Positions 7,990 to 15,557 of a stretch of 17,869 nucleotides of DNA are shown one piece after another; the stretch's first letter is position 1, and every line of letters begins with the position of its first letter. The translations under genes were made by a program, and so were the position numbers. The stretch comes from CAYGZT01 sp964354445 (GTDB lineage Bacteria; Patescibacteriota; Minisyncoccia; UBA6257; JAGOQP01): contig CAYGZT010000029.1 in assembly GCA_964354445.1 (NCBI GenBank), forward strand, positions 1 to 17,869, in the 5' to 3' direction. The notes beneath the pieces were generated by a model, which was given only the letters and a program-made list of their open reading frames with translations, made no database searches and was not told where the DNA came from.

Positions 7990-8442
7990 CTATGACGAAA
8001 GTCTTTCTTTGATAACGGCGCTTGCTTCTTTGCCCTCGGCGCGCCCACCGCAACGGGTCATTGTTTCTTTCATCACGGGACCAAAATCTTTGGCACCGGA
8101 GGCGCCCGTGTTCTTAATGACGTCGTCTACCACGCGCTCAAGTTCATCACGCGACATCATCGCAGGCACCAGCGATTCAATGAATGTTGCCTCTTTTTCT
8201 TCCTTCTGAGCCAAATCAACACGTCCTCCTTGTCGGTAGAGCTGCGAGGATTCTTTGCGCTTTTTCAGTTCACGGCGAAGCACCGCCACTGCATCCTCCT
8301 CGCTCAACTCCTTACCGGAGGGCCTGAGTTCGATTTCACGATTGTGGAGTGCCGCCAAGAGCCCGCGTACCAGCGTTGCATTAAACTCATCACGGGCCAT
8401 AACGGCCTCTTTGAGTTTCTGTGTCAGGTGTTGGACCAGCAT
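7990..8442 (-). CDS. yqeY: YqeY / GatB-tail domain protein
   Basis: This 150-residue protein matches the GatB_Yqey family: a helical protein homologous to the tRNA-binding tail domain of the GatB amidotransferase subunit, with no firmly established role on its own. Supporting features are the N-terminal LTQKLKEAVMARDEFNATLVRGLL, the EDAVAVLRRELKKRKES helix, YRQGGRVDLAQKEEKEA, and the glycine-containing NTGASGAKDFGPVMKE followed by GRAEGKEASAVIKERL. The ATG at 8442 is 12 bases after the rpsU stop. Linkage of rpsU and yqeY is common in bacteria and supports a translation-related role. Confidence 0.92.
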   Translation of the reverse strand: MLVQHLTQKLKEAVMARDEFNATLVRGLLAALHNREIELRPSGKELSEEDAVAVLRRELKKRKESSQLYRQGGRVDLAQKEEKEATFIESLVPAMMSRDELERVVDDVIKNTGASGAKDFGPVMKETMTRCGGRAEGKEASAVIKERLSS

Positions 8443-8454
8443 ATGCGGCGGAGG

Positions 8455-8676
8455 CTACCTGGCTTTGATCTTGCCCAATTTGCGCAGTCGCTCGATGTTT
8501 CTGCGTTTCGCAAGACGATAGAGAGCCGATGTCCTGCGGGCATGTTTGTTGACTGATCTGGAATGAAACCGGCGCTTTTTTGCTTCTTTGATAAGGCCCG
8601 CGTGCTGTATCTTTCTGGTGAAGCGGTACAGAAACGCGTTGACTGACTCTCCTTCTTTGCGACGAATTTCAATCAT
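8455..8676 (-). CDS. rpsU: 30S ribosomal protein S21
   Basis: S21 is a small basic protein of the 30S subunit near the anti-Shine-Dalgarno region of 16S rRNA. The 73-residue product begins MIEIRRKEGESVNAFLYRFT and contains AGLIKEAKKRRFHSRSV, the typical S21 pattern, ending in a run of Arg and Lys. It has the usual length. The start is the ATG at 8676; a GGAG lies 11 bases upstream, a long spacing for a Shine-Dalgarno. A short stem (ccgac/gtcgg at 8690-8702) sits in its leader. It heads the rpsU-yqeY-ybeY series. Confidence 0.92.
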   Translation of the reverse strand: MIEIRRKEGESVNAFLYRFTRKIQHAGLIKEAKKRRFHSRSVNKHARRTSALYRLAKRRNIERLRKLGKIKAR

Positions 8677-8736
8677 GCTGGTCCCGTCTCCGACAACGTC
8701 GGGCTATAAAACAGAGCGTCCCGATTCGCCGAGATA

Positions 8737-8742
8737 ATTATA
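8737..8742 (-). promoter_or_regulatory. candidate -10 for rpsU
   Basis: An exact TATAAT on the minus strand lies about 60 bases upstream of the rpsU ATG, in the 87-base AT-rich gap after the HIT gene. No convincing -35 is present, so strength is uncertain. Confidence 0.4.
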
Positions 8743-8763
8743 TGAATTACAGAAAACTATACA

Positions 8764-9180
8764 CTATTTCTGTCCTTTTGCAACAATTTTCTGGAACACG
8801 CGCTCAAGCTGCTCTGTGGGCGGATGGTGCACCACGCTGTGGATTGAACCGCCGCCGTCATCCTCAAAGCGAGGAATGATATGGATGTGCAGATGTTCAA
8901 TCGCCTGCCCGCCGGCTTTTCCATGGTTGATACCGATGGTAAATCCATGGGGTTTGAGAGTGCGAAGAAGAAGTTCGGTGACGCGCTGCACTCCCCCAAA
9001 AACCTTCCCCAGATACTCGGCGTCAAGATCCAGAATAGTCTGGGCGTGCCTGCGCGGAAATACCAAGGAGTGCCCCTCAGCGCAGGGAAGTACATCGAGC
9101 ACCGCCACAACCGTGTCGTCTTCATACACCACATACGCGTCCTTCTTTTTTTGGGCGATGGAACAAAAGAGACAGTCCAT
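8764..9180 (-). CDS. HIT-family nucleotide hydrolase/transferase
   Basis: Histidine-triad proteins hydrolyse nucleotide conjugates such as adenosine phosphoramidates or dinucleoside polyphosphates. The 138-residue protein starts MDCLFCSI, with the Cys3/Cys6 pair often found as zinc ligands in HIT proteins. It contains the strands around VVYEDDTVVAVLDVLP and GHSLVFPRRH, and the triad HLHIHIIPR at 96-104. The true substrate cannot be told from sequence. I use the ATG at 9180, since family members usually begin directly before this Cys pair; an upstream GTG at 9192 is possible. It follows hisS by 43 bases. Confidence 0.93.
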   Translation of the reverse strand: MDCLFCSIAQKKKDAYVVYEDDTVVAVLDVLPCAEGHSLVFPRRHAQTILDLDAEYLGKVFGGVQRVTELLLRTLKPHGFTIGINHGKAGGQAIEHLHIHIIPRFEDDGGGSIHSVVHHPPTEQLERVFQKIVAKGQK

Positions 9181-9223
9181 ACGATAGAGCACAATGATCG
9201 TGACGAGAGTCCGTGCGGCTGCA

Positions 9224-10561
9224 TCAATGCAACCGTTTTTTGACTGTTTCGACTACTTTCTTAAGTGAAACGGTTTCCTGGTTTCCGGTTCGCATATCCC
9301 GCACAATGATAACCTCCTCAAAAACCTCCCGCTGCCCCAGAATAAGCGCCAAGCGTGTCTTCTCTTTGTCCGCAGCACGCAGCTGGCTTTTAAGAGATTC
9401 GCGGGAAAACGACTCGCGTGCCACAAGGCCTTCTTTGTAAAACTCCTCGATCAGCGCGAAGGATTTCTTCTTCGCCTCATCGCCCATGTAAATAACAAAG
9501 ACGTCGGGAGTCGATCGTGTCGGTACGACGGTACTCTGGGTTTTTTGTGCCTCTACAATGCGCTCCACGCCAAGCGCTACTCCCACCGCTCCCATCCGAG
9601 GGCCGGAAAGCGCTTCCGAAAGGTAGTCGTAGCGTCCTCCCCCGCCCAGTGCTGCGTCGATACCCTCCGCAAACAGTTCAAACACCGTCCTCGAATAGTA
9701 ATCAAGGCCGCGTACCAAAAACTGATCCACAAGGTACGGAGCGCCCGTGCCTTCCAAGAGCTCCAGTACCGCCGTAAAGTGGTTTTTGCATGTTGAGCAG
9801 AGTGAATCGAGTGATACCGGTGCTTCTTCCTTTAGCGGCTGGCACTTGGGCTCTTTGCAATCCAGAAGGCGCAGGGGATTCTCTTTGAATCGTTTTTGGC
9901 AGGTGCGACACGCCCCTGAAATCTTCTTCTTATAGTACTCCTTGAGTCTTCGCACATACACGGGACGGCAGAGCCCGCAGCCGATGCTGTTCACGCGAAC
10001 AGTCACGTTTTTGAGTTTCAGCTCGGAAAGCAGGCGCCACGATGCCATGATAACCTGCGCATCGTAAGCGGGATCGCCGGTACCCAGTACCTCAAAGCCG
10101 ACTTGTTGAAACTGCCGGAATCTTCCCGCCTGCGGCCGCTCATGCCGGAACGCAGGACCGTTGTAGTACAACTTACCCGGCATCATGAGGCGAGAGAGGC
10201 CGTGTTGAATGTACGCCCGAAACACTCCTGGTGTCATCTCGGGTCGGAGCGCAAGTATGCCGGTGTCACGTTTGCCTTTTACAACATACATCTGCTTGGT
10301 TACGATCTCCGACGTCGGGCCCGTCCCACGCTCAAACAACCGGACATCTTCAAGGACGGGTGTTTCAATGCGCTCAAAACCGTAGAAGTGCGCCACTTTG
10401 GCCAGTGCCCGTTCAACGCGTTCAATGTACAAAAAATCAGCGGGAAGTATGTCATGCATCCCTTTGGGCGACTGAAAAGGAAACACGCGCCGCCGCATAC
10501 GGCGAGGTGGTGACTGCCGTAATGGTTTTCTCTTCGGAGGACAGGGAATGACGATGGGCAT
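9224..10561 (-). CDS. hisS: Histidyl-tRNA synthetase
   Basis: HisRS charges tRNA-His. The class II catalytic core is complete: LRPEMTPGVFRAY (105-117) after motif 1, motif 2 FRHERPQAGRFRQFQQVGFE (138-157), the HisA motif RGLDYYSRTVFE (284-295), and motif 3 near GAVGVALGVERI (324-335). A C-terminal anticodon-binding domain follows (about 353-445). An insertion domain has four Cys pairs (195/198, 218/221, 235/240, 255/258), probably zinc-binding. From the ATG at 10561 the protein has 445 residues, with a Pro/Arg-rich lead before SPKGMHDILP. An internal ATG at 10498 (MRRRVFPFQ) gives a more usual N-terminus. The gap to lepB is 23 bases. Confidence 0.95.
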   Translation of the reverse strand: MPIVIPCPPKRKPLRQSPPRRMRRRVFPFQSPKGMHDILPADFLYIERVERALAKVAHFYGFERIETPVLEDVRLFERGTGPTSEIVTKQMYVVKGKRDTGILALRPEMTPGVFRAYIQHGLSRLMMPGKLYYNGPAFRHERPQAGRFRQFQQVGFEVLGTGDPAYDAQVIMASWRLLSELKLKNVTVRVNSIGCGLCRPVYVRRLKEYYKKKISGACRTCQKRFKENPLRLLDCKEPKCQPLKEEAPVSLDSLCSTCKNHFTAVLELLEGTGAPYLVDQFLVRGLDYYSRTVFELFAEGIDAALGGGGRYDYLSEALSGPRMGAVGVALGVERIVEAQKTQSTVVPTRSTPDVFVIYMGDEAKKKSFALIEEFYKEGLVARESFSRESLKSQLRAADKEKTRLALILGQREVFEEVIIVRDMRTGNQETVSLKKVVETVKKRLH

Positions 10562-10584
10562 ATCGGATGACGAATGTTAATAAC

Positions 10585-11148
10585 CTACCGCGACGGAGCG
10601 ACGAGGTTCCCGAACAGCTGCACCTCGGAAACGGGCCAGAGCCGAATTTTGACCAAGCCGACGATGTCCCCTTCCTCAAGGGGCCCCCAGTAACGCGAAT
10701 CTAGGCTGTTGAGACGGTTATCCCCGAGTACAAAATACTGCCCTTCTCCAAGAACAACGGTTACGTGCCCGGCCCAATCTCTCCGAATGCCGTGAGGAAT
10801 GTAATTTTCATCCAACGCAACGCCCTGGGGATGCTGCGTATTGAAGATTCTTACCGTGTCGTTCTCAACCTCAATCTTCTCATCCGGAAGTCCAACAATC
10901 CGCTTGATGTAATAGAGCGAAGTATCTTGCGGTGCTTTAAATACAACGACGTCGCCGCGGGCAGGTTCATGAAAACGGTAGCTCAGTTCATCAACCAAAA
11001 GGTAGTCGCCGTCAAAAAAAGTTGGCTCCATGCTGGCGCCGTTGACGATAAACGGCTGGATCAAAAAGTACTTGATCGCCGCAACGGCAATCAAAGCGAT
11101 AAAAAGCACCTCTCCGATTTCCCAGACGACAAATAAAATCCGTTTCAT
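10585..11148 (-). CDS. lepB: Signal peptidase I
   Basis: This membrane serine protease removes signal peptides from exported proteins. The 187-residue protein has one N-terminal membrane helix (about residues 8-30). It carries the catalytic Ser39 in NGASMEPT, the general base Lys82 in YYIKRIVGLP, and the conserved GDNRLNSLDSR at 142-152. Length and single helix fit the Gram-positive/CPR type. The ATG at 11148 is used. It is the first gene of the long minus-strand block, with a promoter overlapping that of divergent pth. Large secreted proteins elsewhere in this window are plausible substrates (inference). Confidence 0.95.
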   Translation of the reverse strand: MKRILFVVWEIGEVLFIALIAVAAIKYFLIQPFIVNGASMEPTFFDGDYLLVDELSYRFHEPARGDVVVFKAPQDTSLYYIKRIVGLPDEKIEVENDTVRIFNTQHPQGVALDENYIPHGIRRDWAGHVTVVLGEGQYFVLGDNRLNSLDSRYWGPLEEGDIVGLVKIRLWPVSEVQLFGNLVAPSR

Positions 11149-11174
11149 AAATCGCGCGCTCTTACAGCGGCGTC

Positions 11175-11203
11175 TTATTCACAGTACAGTAGTATAGTAT
11201 AGT
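11175..11203 (+). promoter_or_regulatory. candidate promoter for pth
   Basis: On the plus strand TATAGT (11198-11203, with an overlapping copy at 11193-11198) has a weak TTATTC at -35 with 17-base spacing. Transcription would begin at or just before the pth ATG at 11211, giving a nearly leaderless message if this -10 is used. Confidence 0.35.
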
Positions 11204-11223
11204 GAGGTGTATGCAGAAATCAA
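11196..11223 (-). promoter_or_regulatory. promoter for lepB and the minus-strand block
   Basis: On the minus strand TTGATT (11218-11223) and TATACT (11196-11201) are separated by 16 bases; a second TATACT overlaps at 11191-11196. The -35 lies inside the first codons of pth. Expected transcription start is about 40 bases upstream of the lepB ATG. Confidence 0.5.
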
Positions 11224-11759
11224 ACCCCCCTTGTTTTCTCGTCGTCGGTCTTGGCAATCCGGGACTGCGCTACCGCGCCACATACCACAGCATCGGGGCA
11301 ATGTGCGTCACCTCATATGCCAAAGAGCGGGGACTTGCTTTCGGCACGCCGCGCGGCAAGCCATTTTGCTACGCAAAAGACGCAACGAGCAATTCCGTTT
11401 TTGTTCTTCCGCTCACGTTCATGAACGATTCGGGTTCTGCCGTTGCGCAAGCGCTCGCATATTTCAAAAAAACTCCCGCACAGCTGCTCGTGGTTCACGA
11501 CGATTCCGACATGAACGTCGGGGCATGCAAATTCTCGTTTGACCAGCGTTCCGCGGGACACAAAGGAATCCAGTCAATCATCGACGTATTGGGGACGCAG
11601 AAGTTCCGGCGTTTAAAAATCGGCGTGCGATCTGCGCGCGAACGCTCGCGAAAGAAGGCAGAAACTTTTGTGCTTAAGAGAATATCGTCACGTGACAAGA
11701 CGGTGCTTGAGCACGTTTTCAAAGAAGCAGAAAAAGATCTTGCATCGGAAAACAAGTGA
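11211..11759 (+). CDS. pth: Peptidyl-tRNA hydrolase
   Basis: Pth releases peptides from peptidyl-tRNAs that drop off ribosomes. The 182-residue protein has VVGLGNPGLRYRATYHSIG, with the conserved Asn16 and catalytic His26. It also has FMNDSG (Met71, Asn72) and HDDSD with Asp97. Two conserved neighbourhoods are altered: the usual RHN after the Thr is YHS, and GHNG is GHKG, so Lys118 takes the position of E. coli Asn114. The rest of the SAGHKGIQSI segment fits the family. I chose the ATG at 11211; a GTG at 11202 is also in frame, and GAGG three bases before the ATG is too close for a good Shine-Dalgarno. It is the only confident plus-strand gene. Confidence 0.93.
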   Translation: MQKSNPPCFLVVGLGNPGLRYRATYHSIGAMCVTSYAKERGLAFGTPRGKPFCYAKDATSNSVFVLPLTFMNDSGSAVAQALAYFKKTPAQLLVVHDDSDMNVGACKFSFDQRSAGHKGIQSIIDVLGTQKFRRLKIGVRSARERSRKKAETFVLKRISSRDKTVLEHVFKEAEKDLASENK

Positions 11760-12038
11760 ATCGCCGGTTGTCCATACAAAAACAGAAAGCCCCGGGGTGT
11801 CCCGAGGCGCTGCGAGGTTGTGTGGTTTTTTTCTCCACTGCCAAGAAACGGATGGTTGAGCAGACGCGGGAACAACAATGATAGAAGAGGGTGTTGAGGT
11901 TGGGGTGGGAGTTGGCAAGAGAGAAGGCTTGGGTTCGGTGGGAGAGTAACGTTCTCCCCCGCAACCCGGGTTGACGAGTACCATGGCAACCGCAAGGATT
12001 ACCACAACAGTAATGACGGAATGCGTGCAGTTTCTCAC
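11688..12038 (-). CDS. putative small membrane-anchored or lipoprotein-like protein
   Basis: I do not recognise this 116-residue product. It starts at a GTG (12038) preceded by an excellent Shine-Dalgarno, AAGGAGG, five bases away. A hydrophobic stretch VITVVVILAVAMVLV (8-22) leads to NPGCGGE. That is lipobox-like in having Gly before Cys, but Asn and Pro at -3 and -2 are unusual, so a plain membrane anchor is possible. A Pro/Thr-rich linker (PTEPKPSLLPTPTPTSTPSS) follows, as in surface lipoproteins. The promoter, ribosome binding site and linker support a real gene. The 3' part is doubtful: a terminator-like hairpin (11775-11808) lies within the frame, which then continues 72 bases into the opposite strand of pth. 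Confidence 0.45.
   Translation of the reverse strand: MRNCTHSVITVVVILAVAMVLVNPGCGGERYSPTEPKPSLLPTPTPTSTPSSIIVVPASAQPSVSWQWRKKPHNLAAPRDTPGLSVFVWTTGDSLVFRCKIFFCFFENVLKHRLVT
11775..11808 (-). terminator. rho-independent terminator on the minus strand
   Basis: In the minus-strand RNA the arms at 11801-11808 and 11789-11796 form an eight-pair stem with one G-U pair and an ACAC loop, followed by a T-rich tract (TTTCTGTTTTTG). On the plus strand the stem has a C-A mismatch and no adjoining T-run, so it favours minus-strand transcription. Confidence 0.6.
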
Positions 12039-12043
12039 GGCTG

Positions 12044-12050
12044 CCTCCTT
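12044..12050 (-). promoter_or_regulatory. strong Shine-Dalgarno deciding a GTG start
   Basis: AAGGAGG on the minus strand stands five bases before the GTG at 12038. This is one of only two clear Shine-Dalgarno sites in the window and argues for the GTG over the ATG at 12062. Confidence 0.6.
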
Positions 12051-12134
12051 ACTCTGTGCCATTTCAGCACAAAAAACTTTCCCTTCGCGTGAGCCGCGTT
12101 TTGTATTGACTGCCAAAAGCTGCGTGCCAGTATA

Positions 12135-12163
12135 ATTATACCGCACCATTACCGACAACGCAA
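12135..12163 (-). promoter_or_regulatory. promoter for the small lipoprotein-like gene
   Basis: On the minus strand TTGCGT (12158-12163) and an exact TATAAT (12135-12140) are spaced 17 bases apart. The start site would be near 12128, giving a leader of about 90 bases. It sits immediately after the end of the large secreted-protein gene. Confidence 0.55.
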
Positions 12164-12183
12164 GCACCCGTCCGTCTCAGGCA

Positions 12184-12211
12184 ATTCCGCACTTACTCAC
12201 CACCGCGGAAT
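12184..12211 (-). repeat. inverted repeat across the stop of the 1078-residue gene
   Basis: Seven-base arms attccgc (12184-12190) and gcggaat (12205-12211) enclose 14 bases that include the stop codon. No T-run follows on the minus strand, so this would be at most a weak or rho-assisted 3' end. Confidence 0.3.
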
Positions 12212-15200
12212 GATCTCGCGCAGCACAGGGAGGAATCCGACACTCACATCAACTTTGACCTCAACGTCAACGCCGGCAACTCCCTCCTTCCATTTTAAGA
12301 AGTATGAGGTGGTTGTCTTCGGTTTCTGTTTTGTCTGACCGCCGTCGGGATCTGCGGGGTCGACAATGCTCTTTCCCGGTCCGTCAACAAGCTTCAGGTC
12401 GCTGACGCTGGAGGGATCCGAACAACCCCACGTAAGTGTCACCGGCTGGCCCCAGATGATGGTGTTGTCGGATGCGGTCAGCCAGCAGTTGGGAGCCGAG
12501 GCTTTGATGATTTCAATCGGGACGGTATCGGTGGGATTGCAGGTAATGGTGAGATTGTGCGTCGCGGTCTCTCCGACGGTGGCTGGCACCGCAAGGTCAA
12601 CAACTATGGGGTTGTTCTGGGCGCGGGATGTTCCCACTTCCTGTTCTCCTACCCAGCTTCCGGTGCACGAGCCGACATTCTGCGAACTCCACGACAATTC
12701 AACCTGCGCCATGTTGAACGCGTAGTCGTAGGGAACGGTCATTGCAGCACCTGCCGAGAGATTATCGTGCCAAGGACCTCCGCTGCCTCGCGGGCGCGCT
12801 TTCAAATCCACTTGTGCGGGGCCGGGCGGGTTCACGGTCACGTCGCCGGTTGACTGCGTGGTACATGTTGCGGTCGCTGATGTCGCATCTTGCACTCCTG
12901 TCGTGACTCTGTAGAGACCGGCGCTGTTATAGATGGTCTGTGCCGAGTTGCCGCCGTAGGCGGTATCAAACGTCCCGTCGCTTTCCCAGTCAAAGCGGTA
13001 CTGATAGGGAGGAGTGCCGTCCGCGCCGTTCGCGGTCGCAGTCACCGTCAGTGGTGCATTGCCTGATGTGGGGTTTGCAGTCACCGAACATGAGAGTGCT
13101 GCCGGCGGACTGGTGATAGTGATATCAACAGGAAAACTGCGCACCGCGCCGCTGGTTCCTACCACACTAACGGTGGAGCGGCCGTCAAGCGCTCCTGCCG
13201 CAACCGCGAGAGTGAGAATCGAGTTTCCCGCGGCAGTGACAGTCGCAGGATTAAACGAGGGTGTAACGCCTGCGGGAGGATTGAGCACCGAGAGAGCAAC
13301 GACTCCCCCAAACCCGTTAAGAGATGTAACCGATACCGCATAAGAGGTGGTGCCCGGTTTTTCTACCGTCTGCAACGGGGGGGCTGCGGTAAGCGTGAAG
13401 TCGGGAGCTACAACGCTTTGAACGTTGAGCGTCGCCGAAGCGGCAATACGGGCGCTTGCCCGCGGAGCGGTGTTAGGAAGCCAGGCGTATATCAGCGATG
13501 AGCCGGGGGCAACTCCGGAGAAGCTGCCGTTCCCCAGTGACTGGGCAATGGCGCCGTTTTGAGAAGACCACCCTGCAAACGTATTGGCAAGCCACTGGCC
13601 GTAGCGAGCGCCACTGCCGCCGTCTGGGTCATAGAGAGCATCGAAGGTGCCAGTGCTGCCCTGGGTGATGGTCTGCTGGGAAGGAGTGATGGTGAGCGTC
13701 TCACCTCCACCGGGTGGCGGAGGAGGAGGGAGAACACAGGAGGCGGGGGTTGTCGTGACCACATCAGGACTCTGGACAATCACATTCCCGCCCGCATTAA
13801 TGGCTTCCACGTAGTAGCGGTACGAACTGTTGAACGAGAGATTCCCATGGATGTACGAGAGAGCTGTTGTGTTAGCAATAAGTGTCGCACCGGGAATGAG
13901 TATTGACTGGTCCCAGTACACCTTATACGAGACTGCCCCCGCAACGGAATTCCAGGAAATATAACTCTGGACGGAGGGAGTGGGATAGTTTTGGTGACAC
14001 TCGCCCACAGCGCTGGCATTTATAGTGGGGGGTGGACTGGTACAACGCGGACCGGGGCAAACCGGGGTAAAATAAATCGGAGGGTACGTTGTGTATTGCG
14101 TACTATTGTCTTGCGGGAAAACGAATGATCCTATGTCACTGCAATATGCGTATTGACCCGAAATATCTCTGGGGTCTTTAGGAGTACCGCCCGTTGAAAC
14201 ATCGCCAGTGTGAAGAATTTTAAAAGTCATATTGATTTCGCTCCACGTCCTGTTATCAAGCTTGGTAGGCTTATTATTAAAGTAGTCCTTGCCGCCAACG
14301 ATTCTGGTCTCAAATCTGATATTATCCGCGTCGGCTTGTGACATATCCACTGCGGTCGAATTAGCTGCCGAGCAACTTGGCTTAACCTTTGGAGTGAAAA
14401 CAATTAAATCGTGAAAAATTGTCGTAGAATCCGAAGCTTGCGCACTAGAACCACTTATATTTGTACATCGAAAAGTGACGTCTAGTGTTCCCGTAATCGG
14501 ACCCGGCTCGCCGGTTCCTCCAGTGGGTGGATAAAAGATATTGAGGTCGGAATTAACATCTATGCTGCCGCTGGTACCAAGCGCCAAGCCAAGTCCTTCA
14601 ATGTCACCGGTGCAGTCTTCAGCATTATTAGAAGAACTCCACGATATGGTAATAGGACCTGTCAATCGAAGTATCGAAGAGGGCGACGTATTAATACTCG
14701 CCGTTGGTAAGCCGACACAAACGTGATTGGCCTCATTCGTCTTATTCTCATCCGCCCCCGGCCACTTTATATAAATATTCTCATCCGTCCTGCCGCTCAC
14801 GCAGGTCCATGGGCCTTTGTTCGCATTCCCGCTGGCATCAGTTTGAACCCACCCTCCTGCCTGCAATCGCCACACCCCGCCAATTTTTTGGTAGAGATCA
14901 CCAGTAGTCGATGCCGGGCCACCTGCCACGCTAAAAGAGTAGCTGCTGTTCAGCTTTGTTCTGTATTCACTGTAAGCGGCAATACCTGGATCGAAGCCTG
15001 ATGGTAATACTCTACGTACAGGTCGTCTTTCAATGGTGAATGGTGTGTTGACAGTTTGAGAGCCACCGCCTGTTACACGTACACGCAATACATAAGTTCC
15101 GTTCGCCAGCGACGAAACATTTAAATCAAAATCGGCTGCAACATCATCTACACTTAGTGATTTAGAAATCAAGGTGTCAACAATCGAAGCAGTTATTGAT

Positions 15201-15433
15201 ATGGGCGTTATGGTTTCACCGTTGCAACCCATGCCTGCAACGCCCAATACTGTAACGCTGAGTGTATTTTGATCAGATGACAACTCTTTGCCGATATGGA
15301 CTATTTTCAGCGGTGTAGGATGACCATCCGGCGTACTCCCTTGGCACAATGCGTGAACCTGATGAGTGCCAATAAGTGCACCACTCCCGATAACGACTGT
15401 AAATATAAGTAAAAACTTAAATGATGTTTTCAT
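12197..15433 (-). CDS. large secreted multidomain Ig/FN3/PKD-like surface protein
   Basis: This 1078-residue protein starts with a signal peptide (MKTSFKFLLIFTVVIGSG..., cut probably after HQVHA near residue 28). Visible modules, all beta-sandwich types: an unassigned N-terminal region (30-245); an Ig-like module with ITISWSSSNNAEDCTG (about 245-345); an FN3-like module (about 470-565, SYISWNSVAGAVSYKVYW); a run of six prolines; a Big-like region (577-672); a NEW3-like module (677-775, FTLTAAPPLQTVEKPGTTSY); a PKD domain (779-870, ANPTSGNAPLTVTATANG); and two more Ig-like modules (905-970 VELSWSSQNVGSCTG, 980-1068 VTLTWGCSD). No catalytic domain, sortase motif or C-terminal membrane helix is seen, so adhesion or structural display is inferred. 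The half encoding residues 1 to about 460 is visibly more AT-rich. No Shine-Dalgarno. Confidence 0.85.
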   Translation of the reverse strand: MKTSFKFLLIFTVVIGSGALIGTHQVHALCQGSTPDGHPTPLKIVHIGKELSSDQNTLSVTVLGVAGMGCNGETITPISITASIVDTLISKSLSVDDVAADFDLNVSSLANGTYVLRVRVTGGGSQTVNTPFTIERRPVRRVLPSGFDPGIAAYSEYRTKLNSSYSFSVAGGPASTTGDLYQKIGGVWRLQAGGWVQTDASGNANKGPWTCVSGRTDENIYIKWPGADENKTNEANHVCVGLPTASINTSPSSILRLTGPITISWSSSNNAEDCTGDIEGLGLALGTSGSIDVNSDLNIFYPPTGGTGEPGPITGTLDVTFRCTNISGSSAQASDSTTIFHDLIVFTPKVKPSCSAANSTAVDMSQADADNIRFETRIVGGKDYFNNKPTKLDNRTWSEINMTFKILHTGDVSTGGTPKDPRDISGQYAYCSDIGSFVFPQDNSTQYTTYPPIYFTPVCPGPRCTSPPPTINASAVGECHQNYPTPSVQSYISWNSVAGAVSYKVYWDQSILIPGATLIANTTALSYIHGNLSFNSSYRYYVEAINAGGNVIVQSPDVVTTTPASCVLPPPPPPGGGETLTITPSQQTITQGSTGTFDALYDPDGGSGARYGQWLANTFAGWSSQNGAIAQSLGNGSFSGVAPGSSLIYAWLPNTAPRASARIAASATLNVQSVVAPDFTLTAAPPLQTVEKPGTTSYAVSVTSLNGFGGVVALSVLNPPAGVTPSFNPATVTAAGNSILTLAVAAGALDGRSTVSVVGTSGAVRSFPVDITITSPPAALSCSVTANPTSGNAPLTVTATANGADGTPPYQYRFDWESDGTFDTAYGGNSAQTIYNSAGLYRVTTGVQDATSATATCTTQSTGDVTVNPPGPAQVDLKARPRGSGGPWHDNLSAGAAMTVPYDYAFNMAQVELSWSSQNVGSCTGSWVGEQEVGTSRAQNNPIVVDLAVPATVGETATHNLTITCNPTDTVPIEIIKASAPNCWLTASDNTIIWGQPVTLTWGCSDPSSVSDLKLVDGPGKSIVDPADPDGGQTKQKPKTTTSYFLKWKEGVAGVDVEVKVDVSVGFLPVLREIIPRW

Positions 15434-15469
15434 AATATTGTAATAGGGTTAATGTTCTATGTTCTTATT

Positions 15470-15475
15470 ATTATA
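15470..15475 (-). promoter_or_regulatory. candidate -10 for the large secreted-protein gene
   Basis: An exact TATAAT on the minus strand lies about 37 bases before the ATG at 15433, in an AT-rich stretch. No good -35 at normal spacing was found. It would give a leader of about 30 bases. Confidence 0.4.
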
Positions 15476-15504
15476 CACCATTACTCACAAAAAGCAGTTT
15501 GTTA

Positions 15505-15535
15505 CAAAAAAGCAGCGCTCCGTGTGGGGCGCTGC
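15505..15535 (-). terminator. rho-independent terminator after the 370-residue secreted protein gene
   Basis: Arms at 15512-15521 and 15526-15535 form a GC-rich stem (GCAGCGC/GCGCTGC plus inner pairs, one mismatch on the minus strand) with a four-base loop. On the minus strand TTTTTT follows directly. It lies 23 bases past the gene's stop. Confidence 0.8.
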
Positions 15536-15557
15536 AGAAGGGTGCGAGTAGAACGTG

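Noticed and set aside
11495..11995. 166-codon minus-strand frame overlapping pth and the small lipoprotein-like gene
   Set aside because: It lies antisense to much of pth and lacks the Shine-Dalgarno, anchor and linker seen in the competing frame.
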